A DNA stretch of 64,000 bases, taken from assembly GCF_024753255.1 (NCBI RefSeq), contig NZ_JANUHA010000018.1:41094-105093 (forward strand), in the 5' to 3' direction. A model generated the notes under the pieces. That model searched no databases. It had not been told where the DNA came from and worked only from the letters and a program-made list of their open reading frames with translations. Below are positions 43,144 through 49,940 of this stretch, piece by piece. The first letter of the stretch is position 1. Each line of letters starts with the position of its first letter. The position numbers were made by a program, and so were the translations under genes. Source of the DNA: Massilia agri. Its GTDB lineage: Bacteria; Pseudomonadota; Gammaproteobacteria; Burkholderiales; Burkholderiaceae_D.

Positions 43144-43830
43144 CTACCCGCGCCCTTTCAGGAGCGCCAGCAGGGCGTGGGCGCCCGGTTCCGACGAGGC
43201 CGGATTCTGCCCCGTGACGAGCAGGCCATCGGTGAGCACATAGGGCTCCCAATCGCCCGCCTTGCTGTACTGGCCGCCGTTTTGCACCAGCATGTCCTCG
43301 ACCAGGAAAGGGACGACTTCCGTCAGGCCGACGGCGGCTTCCTCGCTGTTGGCGAAGCCGGTCACGCGCTTGCCCTTGACCACGGGCGCCCCATCCGGCC
43401 CTTTCACGCGCCCGAGCACGCCCGGCGCGTGGCAGACCGCCGCCACCGGCTTGCCGGCGGCAAGCATGGACTCGATCAGCCGGATCGAATCGGCATCCCC
43501 GGCCAGGTCCCACAGCGGGCCGTGGCCGCCGGGATAGAAAACGGCGTCAAATCCATCCGCGCTCACGCCGGCGAGCCTGACGGTATTCGCCAGGGCTTGC
43601 TGGGCGCGCGGGTCGGCGCGAAAGCGCCGGGTCGCTTCGGTCTGGGCGTCGGGCTCGTCGCTTTTCGGGTCGAGCGGCGGCTGCCCGCCCTGGGGCGAGG
43701 CCAGGGTGACGGTCGCGCCGGCATCCAGGAAGACATAATAGGGAGCGGCGAACTCTTCCAGCCAGAAGCCGGTCTTCTTGCCGGTGTCGCCGAGGCGGTC
43801 GTGCGAGGTCAGCACCATCAGGATGTTCAT
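43144..43830 (-). CDS. DJ-1/PfpI-superfamily protein (type 1 glutamine amidotransferase-like)
   Basis: 228 residues from ATG 43830 with GGAGG upstream; a longer frame to 43887 is less likely. The fold is shown by ILMVLTSH, then FWLEEFAAPYYVFLDAGATVTLASPQGG, FYPGGHGPLWDLA and the nucleophile elbow AVCHAPGVL (Cys133). This subgroup includes Hsp31-like glyoxalase III and uncharacterised homologues; the Glu in LEEFAAPY is the usual activating residue. Deglycase or glyoxalase activity is possible but unproven. Between the SRP RNA and ubiD; not obviously part of an operon. Confidence 0.9.
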   Translation of the reverse strand: MNILMVLTSHDRLGDTGKKTGFWLEEFAAPYYVFLDAGATVTLASPQGGQPPLDPKSDEPDAQTEATRRFRADPRAQQALANTVRLAGVSADGFDAVFYPGGHGPLWDLAGDADSIRLIESMLAAGKPVAAVCHAPGVLGRVKGPDGAPVVKGKRVTGFANSEEAAVGLTEVVPFLVEDMLVQNGGQYSKAGDWEPYVLTDGLLVTGQNPASSEPGAHALLALLKGRG

Positions 43831-43908
43831 CACTGCCTCCAATGCGTGGTGGTCGAGGGCGCAGTCTACCCGCGCTCCGCCCGGCACGACGCACGCGATA
43901 CCGTCACA

Positions 43909-45393
43909 TCACAGGCCCAACTGCCCCCAGATGTCGTCCACGCGGGCTTTCACTTCCGGCGTCATGGCGATCGGCGTGCCCCACTCGCGGTTGGTCTCGC
44001 CCGGCCATTTATTGGTGGCGTCGATGCCCATCTTGCTGCCCAGGCCGCTGATCGGCGAGGCGAAGTCGAGGTAGTCGATCGGGGTGTTGTCGACCATGAC
44101 GGTGTCGCGGGTCGGATCGACCCGGGTCGTGATCGCCCAGATCACCTCTTTCCAGTCGCGCACGTCGACGTCCTCGTCCACCACCACGATGAACTTGGTA
44201 TACATGAACTGGCGCAGGAAACTCCAGACCCCGAACATCACGCGCTTGGCGTGGCCGGCGTACTGCTTCTTCATCTGCACCACCGCCATGCGGTAGCTGC
44301 AGCCCTCGGGCGGCAGGTAGAAGTCGGTGATCTCGCTGAACTGCTTCTGCAGCAGGGGGATGAAGACCTCGTTCAGCGCCACGCCCAGCACCGCCGGCTC
44401 GTCGGGCGGCTTGCCCGTGTAGGTCGAGTGATAGATGGGGTCGCGCCGCATGGTGATGCGGTCGACGGTGAACACCGGGAAGCTGTCCTGCTCATTGTAG
44501 TAGCCGGTGTGGTCGCCATACGGCCCTTCCAGCGCATGCTCGAAGCCGGACGGGTGGTTCTCGTCCGGATAGATATGCCCTTCGAGGACGATCTCGGCGG
44601 ACGCGGGGACGCGCAGTTCGCTGCCGATGGCCTTCGCCAGGACGGTGCGCTGTCCGCGCAGCAGGCCGGCGAACTGGTATTCGGACAAGGCGTCCGGCAC
44701 CGGCGTGACCGCGCCCAGGATGGTCGCCGGGTCGGCGCCCAGCGCCACCGCCACCGGATAGGGCTTGCCCGGATTGGCCAGCGCATGCTCGCGGAAATCG
44801 AGCGCGCCGCCGCGGTGGGCGAGCCAGCGCATGATCACCTTGTTCGGCCCCAGCACCTGCTGGCGGTAGATGCCCAGGTTCTGGCGCTTCTTGTTGGGAC
44901 CCTTGGTGATCACCAGGCCCCAGGTGATCAGGGGGGCGATGTCGCCCGGCCAGCAGTGCTGGATCGGCAGCTTGCCCAGGTCGACGTCCTGCCCTTCCCA
45001 CACGATTTCCTGGCAGGGCGCGCCGCGCACTTCTTTAGGGGCCATGTCCCACACGGCCTTCACGAGCGAACCGAGACCCATGATGTCCTTGAAGCCCTTG
45101 GGCGGCTCCGGCTCCTTCAGGCGCGCCAGCACGTGGCCGATATTGCGCAGTTCGCCGATGCTCTCGGCGCCCATGCCCAGCGCCACCCGGCGCGGGGTGC
45201 CGAACAGGTTGCCCAGCACCGGGATGCCATGCCCCGTCGGCTTTTCGAACAGCAGCGCGGGACCGCCGGCACGCAGGGTCCGGTCGCAAATCTCCGTCAT
45301 TTCGAGGTGGGGCGACACCGGTACGCCAACATGCTTGAGCTCGCCCATTCGCTCGAGCTGAGCCATAAAGTCCCGCAAATCTGAATATTTCAT
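43909..45393 (-). CDS. ubiD: 3-octaprenyl-4-hydroxybenzoate decarboxylase UbiD
   Basis: 494 residues from ATG 45393. It decarboxylates 4-hydroxy-3-polyprenylbenzoate in ubiquinone synthesis with prenylated FMN made by UbiX (not in this window). Conserved regions include GNLFGTPRRVALGMG, PIQHCWPGDIAPLITWGLVITKGP, the prFMN site NLGIYRQQVLGPNKVIMRWLAHRGG, and EGPYGDHTGYYNEQDSFPVF with catalytic Glu. Full length. It stands alone between the DJ-1-like gene and a long intergenic region. Confidence 0.97.
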   Translation of the reverse strand: MKYSDLRDFMAQLERMGELKHVGVPVSPHLEMTEICDRTLRAGGPALLFEKPTGHGIPVLGNLFGTPRRVALGMGAESIGELRNIGHVLARLKEPEPPKGFKDIMGLGSLVKAVWDMAPKEVRGAPCQEIVWEGQDVDLGKLPIQHCWPGDIAPLITWGLVITKGPNKKRQNLGIYRQQVLGPNKVIMRWLAHRGGALDFREHALANPGKPYPVAVALGADPATILGAVTPVPDALSEYQFAGLLRGQRTVLAKAIGSELRVPASAEIVLEGHIYPDENHPSGFEHALEGPYGDHTGYYNEQDSFPVFTVDRITMRRDPIYHSTYTGKPPDEPAVLGVALNEVFIPLLQKQFSEITDFYLPPEGCSYRMAVVQMKKQYAGHAKRVMFGVWSFLRQFMYTKFIVVVDEDVDVRDWKEVIWAITTRVDPTRDTVMVDNTPIDYLDFASPISGLGSKMGIDATNKWPGETNREWGTPIAMTPEVKARVDDIWGQLGL

Positions 45394-45868
45394 CAAGTTT
45401 TGATCGTTATCTCGTCAGTAGAAGCTTGTTCAAGGCACCATGCCAAGTATCTGATTTGTTGAGCTTTTCCAAAATTTCGCTTTGGAAATCAGAACTAAAA
45501 GTAATAAGAGCGGATCGTGCTAGGGTTGACTTGGTATAAAGGAGCCACTAGAATCCGTCCTACTTGATGAGGCAGGCAAGTCTTTCTGACATGATTTTAG
45601 CTGTTCTCATGCATTCACGGGGTCGGGGCCCCACATGACATTTTTGAGGAGTGTTTTCACGGGGCGTCTGCCCTAACCCCCCGAGACAGTTGTTGAGCCA
45701 CTGGTTCCACCCGCCTGGGTTTTTAGCAGCCAGCTGAAGCAAAGCAATGACGGCGTTAGTCGGCCGCGACGCGGCGACCTACGATATTTCTGATGCACGG
45801 CAAGCAGTCCGACACCGCGTTTACACGCTGTGACAGGAGCTCTTTTTTGCCGCGACAAGGGGAATTCG
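45394..45868. other. Long AT-rich intergenic region, possible transcribed leader or small RNA
   Basis: 475 bases between divergent ubiD and the lytic transglycosylase. The section 45400-45600 is clearly less GC-rich than the rest of the window. A strong plus-strand promoter at 45526-45554 would give a start near 45561, about 308 bases before the transglycosylase ATG. Downstream are GGGGCCCC, a GGGC/GCCC hairpin near 45662-45675 and an ACCC/GGGT stem followed by TTTTT near 45709-45724. This may be a long 5' leader or a separate RNA of about 165 bases. A 13-codon ORF (MTFLRSVFTGRLP, start 45636) lies in it. No known RNA family was recognised; 6S RNA was considered and not supported. Confidence 0.4.
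45526..45554 (+). promoter_or_regulatory. Sigma-70 promoter
   Basis: TTGACT (45526-45531), a 17-base spacer, TAGAAT (45549-45554): a close match to consensus in a GC-rich genome. It reads toward the lytic transglycosylase gene at 45869. Confidence 0.65.
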
Positions 45869-46780
45869 ATGATCAATCGTTTCATCACGAGCGCAAGGCT
45901 CGTGCAATCCATGGCCAGCCAGCCAGTCACATGGTCTTCCATTGGCAAAGCGGCACGCGGTTTCGTCAATACCGCACGCAACACCCTGACCGTATTCGGT
46001 CTTTCCGCAGTCGCCATGCTGGCGCTGCTGTACACCAACGAAGACGTCGCCAAGCGCGTCTCGGACGTGCTGGATCCCCAGCCTGAAATCGTCGCCGTCG
46101 CCCCTAGCGCGCCTGCGGCCGCAATCACGCCGGTTGCCTTTACCGAAGCGGTGGAAACGAGTCACACCGACACCCACCATCTCGGCAACAGCAAGCAACA
46201 GCAATGGGTCACCTCCTGGCTGAGCAAGCGCTACCGCGTCGCCAGCGACGCCGCCAACATGCTGGTCTCGACCGCCTACATGACGGCGCACGAGGTCAAG
46301 CTGGACCCGCTCCTGATCCTCGCCGTGATGGCGATCGAATCGGGCCTGAACCCCTTCGCCGAGAGCCCGATGGGCGCGAAGGGTTTGATGCAGGTCATGG
46401 CCAAGGTTCACCATGACAAGTTCGAGGAAGTCGGCGGCCAGCAGGCGGCCCTGAATCCGGTCGCCAACATCAAGGTCGGCGCCCTGATCCTCAAGGACTA
46501 CGTCAAGCGCACCGGCTCCGTCGAAGGCGGCCTGAAGACCTACGTCGGCGCCGCCGACCTGGAAACCGATTCCGGCTACGGTGCGAAAGTCCTGGCCGAA
46601 TACAAGCGCCTGAAACAGGTGGCGCGCGGCCAGAAGGTGCCGACCACCACGCGGCAGGCAGCCCCGGCGCCGATCGTGGTCAAGCAGGCGCCGAGCGCCA
46701 AGCCGGTCGAGACCCCTGCCCCGGCTCCAGCGCCGACTCCGAGCGAGAACCACGGCTCGGAAACGCTGGCCACCCTGTAA
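45869..46780 (+). CDS. Membrane-anchored lytic transglycosylase, SLT domain
   Basis: 303 residues from ATG 45869 after AGGGG. An N-terminal cytoplasmic stretch (1-38) precedes one membrane helix (about 40-56), so the catalytic part is periplasmic. The SLT family 1 domain holds the catalytic Glu157 in ILAVMAIESGLNPFAESPMGAKGLMQVM, and later GALILKDYVKRTGSVEGGLKTYVGA. It cleaves peptidoglycan between MurNAc and GlcNAc to leave 1,6-anhydro ends. A Pro/Ala-rich tail follows. Preceded by a long leader and followed by an intrinsic terminator. Role in growth or secretion-system assembly is open. Confidence 0.92.
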   Translation: MINRFITSARLVQSMASQPVTWSSIGKAARGFVNTARNTLTVFGLSAVAMLALLYTNEDVAKRVSDVLDPQPEIVAVAPSAPAAAITPVAFTEAVETSHTDTHHLGNSKQQQWVTSWLSKRYRVASDAANMLVSTAYMTAHEVKLDPLLILAVMAIESGLNPFAESPMGAKGLMQVMAKVHHDKFEEVGGQQAALNPVANIKVGALILKDYVKRTGSVEGGLKTYVGAADLETDSGYGAKVLAEYKRLKQVARGQKVPTTTRQAAPAPIVVKQAPSAKPVETPAPAPAPTPSENHGSETLATL

Positions 46781-46803
46781 GCCAGCAGAAAACACTCCTC
46801 ACG

Positions 46804-46827
46804 GCCACCGCATGACGGTGGCTTTTT
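46804..46827 (+). terminator. Intrinsic terminator after the lytic transglycosylase
   Basis: GCCACCG, five-base loop, CGGTGGC, then TTTTT. It is 23 bases after the stop codon and just before the GNAT gene. The same GCCACCG/CGGTGGC stem recurs at 47382. Confidence 0.92.
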
Positions 46828-46851
46828 CTTTTTGGCCCTTGCCGTAAACCC

Positions 46852-47322
46852 ATGATGCAAGACACGACGATTTCCCTCGCCGACCCGGCAAGCCCGGAGG
46901 CGCACGCCTGCCTGTCGCGGTACTTCGAGGAGTTGCAGCAGAGGTTCGACACCGGCTTCGATCCGGCCGCCAGCGTGTCGGCCAATCCGGAGGAGCTGGT
47001 GCCGCCTTCCGGCTACTTCCTCATCGCGAGGATCGATGGCGCCGCAGTCGCTTGCGGGGCGCTCAAGGTGCAGGGACAGGGCTTCGGCGAGCTGAAGCGG
47101 ATGTGGGTGGCGCCGCAGGTGCGCGGCCGGGGCATCGCCAGGCAGCTGCTGGCGGCGCTGGAAGCGCAGGCGGTGGCGGCCGGGGTGCGGGTGCTGCGCC
47201 TGGATACGAGCCGGCATTTGCCGGAGGCGCATGCGCTCTATATAAAGAACGGCTACGTCGAGATCCCCGCATACAACGACAATCCCTACGCCGACCACTG
47301 GTTCGAGAAGCGCGTTTCGTAG
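46852..47322 (+). CDS. GNAT-family N-acetyltransferase
   Basis: 156 residues. The acetyl-CoA binding motif is visible as ELKRMWVAPQVRGRGIARQLLAALEAQA (motif A, R/Q-x-x-G-x-G/A) and LRLDTSRHLPEAHALYIKNGYVEI (motif B). Length and layout are normal; the acceptor is unknown. No clear ribosome binding site before the double ATG at 46852, and the preceding terminator makes independent transcription likely. Its stop codon TAG (47320-47322) is the TAG of the GTAGGG end of repeat R4; the last sense codon TCG ends in the repeat's G. Confidence 0.9.
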   Translation: MMQDTTISLADPASPEAHACLSRYFEELQQRFDTGFDPAASVSANPEELVPPSGYFLIARIDGAAVACGALKVQGQGFGELKRMWVAPQVRGRGIARQLLAALEAQAVAAGVRVLRLDTSRHLPEAHALYIKNGYVEIPAYNDNPYADHWFEKRVS

Positions 47323-47367
47323 GGGTGATCTGGTCCGGTGGACCAGATCACGCTACGCCGACCACCC
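47319..47367. repeat. Dispersed palindromic repeat, short copy R4
   Basis: 49 bases: GTAGGGGTGATCTGGTCC, a short loop, GGACCAGATCA, then CGCTACGCCGACCACCC. It looks like a deletion derivative of the R1 type, keeping the right-hand hairpin and the start of the other end. Its TAG is the stop codon of the GNAT gene. Confidence 0.75.
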
Positions 47368-47377
47368 AACAAAAGCA

Positions 47378-47409
47378 AAAAGCCACCGGGCGACGCCACG
47401 GTGGCTTTT
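47378..47409. terminator. Bidirectional terminator between GNAT and nusB
   Basis: AAAAGCCACCG and CGGTGGCTTTT form an 11-base perfect stem with a 10-base loop, so it works for both the GNAT gene (plus) and ribBA-ribH-nusB (minus). Confidence 0.9.
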
Positions 47410-47440
47410 CTACCTATATATAGTATAGAGCAGCGGCGAA

Positions 47441-47911
47441 TCAGCGCTTCGCGTCCGCCCCCACTTCGTCCGGGCGCAGGGTGCTGGCCAGCTTGTCCAG
47501 CACGCCATTGACGTACTTGTGGCCATCGATGCCGCCGAAGGACTTGGTCAGCTCGACCGCCTCGTTGATCACGACGCGGTAGGGGATTTCCGGATGGTTC
47601 TTCAGCTCGTAGGCGCCCAGCAGCAGCACGCCGTGTTCGATCGGCGAGAGCTCGGCGATGCTGCGGTCGATCAGCGGTGCGATGACTTCGCGCAGCTCGA
47701 CCGAGGTCGCGATGGCGCCGTTCAGCAGGTCGCTGAAGAACTCGCCATCCGCCTTGTCGAAGCCGTGGGCGCCGCGGATGTTGGTGACGACGGTGCGGGC
47801 CGGCTCATTGTTGAGCAGCCATTGGTACAGGCCCTGCAGCGCGAACTCGCGCGCGCGGTGGCGCGGCGTGCGGTTCTTGCTCGGGTTGGCGTGGGTGGTC
47901 TTGTCGGTCAT
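47441..47911 (-). CDS. nusB: Transcription antitermination factor NusB
   Basis: 156 residues. Signature PRHRAREFALQGLYQWLLN and ELKNHPEIPYRVVINEAVELTKSFGGIDGHKYVNGVLDKLA. NusB with NusE (S10) binds boxA RNA in rRNA antitermination. It is the last gene of ribBA-ribH-nusB, the typical betaproteobacterial order, 13 bases after ribH. Confidence 0.98.
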   Translation of the reverse strand: MTDKTTHANPSKNRTPRHRAREFALQGLYQWLLNNEPARTVVTNIRGAHGFDKADGEFFSDLLNGAIATSVELREVIAPLIDRSIAELSPIEHGVLLLGAYELKNHPEIPYRVVINEAVELTKSFGGIDGHKYVNGVLDKLASTLRPDEVGADAKR

Positions 47912-47924
47912 TCTTCTTTCTTCC

Positions 47925-48404
47925 TTATTCTTCTTCGGCCTGCAGCTCTTCCAGCGCGAACAGCAGGTTCGACATCTCGACCGCCACGCGGGCCGCGTCG
48001 GCGCCCTTCTCGGCCATGCGCACTTCGGCCTGCTCGTCGTTCTCGGTGGTGAGAATCGCGTTCGCGATCGGCATCCCGTAGTCCAGGCCGATGCGGGTGA
48101 TGCCGGCGCCCGATTCGTTCGAGACCAGTTCGAAGTGGTAGGTCTCGCCGCGGATCACCGCGCCGAGCGCGATCAGCGCGTCGAACTGCTGGGTCTCGGC
48201 CAGCTTCTGCAGCGCCAGCGGCGCTTCCAGGGCGCCCGGCACCGTGATGTGGAGGATGTCCTCGTCGGCCACGCCCAGGCGCTTGAGTTCCGCCAGGCAG
48301 GACGACAGCAGGCCGTGGCCGATGTCGGCGTTGAAGCGGGCCTGCACGATCCCGATGCGCAGGCCTTCGCCCGCCAGATTGCTTTCAAAAGTTGGTACCG
48401 TCAT
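47925..48404 (-). CDS. ribH: 6,7-dimethyl-8-ribityllumazine synthase
   Basis: 159 residues. Key segments: GIVQARFNADIGHGLLSSCLAELKRLG, VPGALEAPLALQKLAE, ALGAVIRGETYHFELVSNESGAGI and GMPIANAILTTENDEQAEVR. It condenses the pyrimidine product of RibD with dihydroxybutanone phosphate from RibB. Lies between ribBA and nusB. Confidence 0.98.
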   Translation of the reverse strand: MTVPTFESNLAGEGLRIGIVQARFNADIGHGLLSSCLAELKRLGVADEDILHITVPGALEAPLALQKLAETQQFDALIALGAVIRGETYHFELVSNESGAGITRIGLDYGMPIANAILTTENDEQAEVRMAEKGADAARVAVEMSNLLFALEELQAEEE

Positions 48405-48470
48405 GGCTGGCCTCTTCTTTGTATGTATCTATATAGTAGTGTGTGTTGAATCGGGGGCGCGCGCTGTTCT

Positions 48471-49577
48471 TCAGGCGGCCGGCTGCGGCAGGTAGCCCGT
48501 CACTTCCAGGTCGAAGCCGGTCATCGACGGCATCTTGCGCGGGTTGGCCAGCAGCTGCATCTTGCCCACGCCCAGGTTGCGCAGGATCTGCGCGCCGATG
48601 CCGTAGGTGCGCAGGTCCATCGAGGCCGCGCGGGCGCTCCTCGCGCTCGTATCGCGCGGAGCGAACTGGGCGAACAGCTGGTCCGCGCTCTCGCCCGCAT
48701 TGAGCAGCACGATCACGCCGTTGTCGCTGGCCTGGATCGCCTTCATGGCCGAGGCCAGGTCCCAGGAGTGGGTGCTGGCGCAGTTGCCCAGCACGTCCAG
48801 CAGGGACACCGGCTGGTGCACGCGCACCAGGGCTTGCTTGCCAGGCGCCGGTTCGCCGTGCACCAGGGCCAGGTGGGCCGAGCCGCTCGGCTTGTCGCGG
48901 TAGGCGACCAGGCGGAAGTCGCCGTGCACGGTGTGCAAGGGGCGCTCGGCTACGCGCTCGACCAGGCTTTCGTTCTGGCTGCGGTAGTGGATCAGGTCGG
49001 CGATGGTGCCGATCTTGAGGTTGTGCTCCTTCGCGAACTCGATCAGGTCCGGCAGGCGCGCCATGGTGCCGTCTTCCTTGATGATCTCGCAGATGACGGA
49101 GGCCGGGGTCAGGCCGGCCATCGCGGTCAGGTCGCAGCCGGCCTCGGTATGGCCGGCGCGCATCAGGACGCCGCCGTTCTGGGCGCGCAGCGGGAAGATG
49201 TGGCCCGGCTGCACCAGGTCGTCCGGGGTCGTGCCCTTGTTCACGGCCACCTGGATGGTGCGCGCGCGGTCGGCTGCCGAGATGCCGGTGGTCACGCCTT
49301 CCGCCGCCTCGATCGAGACCGTGAAGTTGGTGCCGAAGGAGGTGCCGTTCTTCGAGGTCATCATCGGCAGCGCCAGCTGGTCGCAGCGCTCTTCGGTGAG
49401 CGTCAGGCAGACCAGTCCGCGCGCATGGCGGATCATGAAGTTGATCGCTTCCGGGGTGACGAAGTCAGCGGCAAGCACCAGGTCGCCTTCGTTCTCGCGG
49501 TCTTCCTCGTCGACGAGAATGACCATGCGCCCTGCGCGCAGTTCGGCAACGATTTCCTCGGTGCTGGAAATAGACAT
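48471..49577 (-). CDS. ribBA: Bifunctional dihydroxybutanone-phosphate synthase / GTP cyclohydrolase II-like protein
   Basis: 368 residues. The N-terminal 205 residues are RibB (MVILVDEEDRENEGDLVLAADF, MARLPDLIEFAKEHNLKIGTIADLI, HTEAGCDLTAMAG). The C-terminal part is RibA-like, but the zinc-binding cysteines normally seen in GTP cyclohydrolase II (CxxD...C.C) are not present (VRVHQPVSLLDVLGNCASTHSWDL instead), and VGIGLxNKIxAYxLQ is replaced. So the second domain is probably inactive and the protein may act only as RibB, as in many proteobacterial RibBX proteins; RibA would then lie elsewhere. First gene of ribBA-ribH-nusB. No FMN riboswitch was recognised upstream. Confidence 0.92.
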   Translation of the reverse strand: MSISSTEEIVAELRAGRMVILVDEEDRENEGDLVLAADFVTPEAINFMIRHARGLVCLTLTEERCDQLALPMMTSKNGTSFGTNFTVSIEAAEGVTTGISAADRARTIQVAVNKGTTPDDLVQPGHIFPLRAQNGGVLMRAGHTEAGCDLTAMAGLTPASVICEIIKEDGTMARLPDLIEFAKEHNLKIGTIADLIHYRSQNESLVERVAERPLHTVHGDFRLVAYRDKPSGSAHLALVHGEPAPGKQALVRVHQPVSLLDVLGNCASTHSWDLASAMKAIQASDNGVIVLLNAGESADQLFAQFAPRDTSARSARAASMDLRTYGIGAQILRNLGVGKMQLLANPRKMPSMTGFDLEVTGYLPQPAA

Positions 49578-49880
49578 ACGGATTCCTCGGGATTTTTGCG
49601 TAATCCGCTATTTTAAAGGATTTACCGCTATCCAAGCGGAAGCCGATGCATTCTCACCAAGCACGGCGCTAGGCTTTCGTCAACGGGCGTTGCCACTAAG
49701 CAACATGCAATAATCTGCGTACATTTGTTCACACATAATTGTTAAGCTCACCCTTCTTGCATGCCACGAATCCTATGGCGTGGCGTGCTGACGCTTGACT
49801 CGATTATGATAAAGACATTGCGGCTGGTGAGCTTGCTGCGGCCTATGCCCGGCGCTGTTCAACCACTTTTCGGAGTTGCC
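49578..49880. other. Divergent promoter region between ribBA and the GGDEF-EAL gene
   Basis: 303 bases, AT-rich in the middle (49700-49760). It holds an inverted repeat at 49759-49788 (GCATGCCACG with CGTGGCGTGC, one mismatch, 10-base loop) and TTGACT (49796-49801) near TATGAT toward the plus-strand gene, with spacing too short to form a normal pair. No FMN element and no gene seen. Confidence 0.4.
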
Positions 49881-49940
49881 ATGGCGGTAGTTCCACATTC
49901 CTGCGGCCTTCCTGCGATCTGCACGGGAAGGCGGCGCTGA
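49881..49940 (+). CDS. 19-residue upstream ORF coupled to the GGDEF-EAL gene
   Basis: ATG at 49881 with CGGAG upstream (49871-49875) encodes MAVVPHSCGLPAICTGRRR, and its TGA overlaps the next ATG (TGATG at 49938-49942). The arrangement is that of a translated leader that delivers ribosomes to the cyclic-di-GMP gene. There is no codon-repeat pattern suggesting amino-acid attenuation. It could also be chance. Confidence 0.4.
   Translation: MAVVPHSCGLPAICTGRRR

Noticed and set aside
45561..45727. 6S RNA before the lytic transglycosylase
   Set aside because: Length is right, but the closing stem and central bubble could not be built and no conserved 6S segments are visible.
45560..45742. 60-codon minus-strand ORF in the intergenic region before the lytic transglycosylase
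   Set aside because: No ribosome binding site, no recognisable motif, and it lies antisense to a region with a strong plus-strand promoter.
49578..49880. FMN riboswitch before ribBA
   Set aside because: None of the conserved RFN segments is present on the minus strand; the same holds for the leader of ribD.
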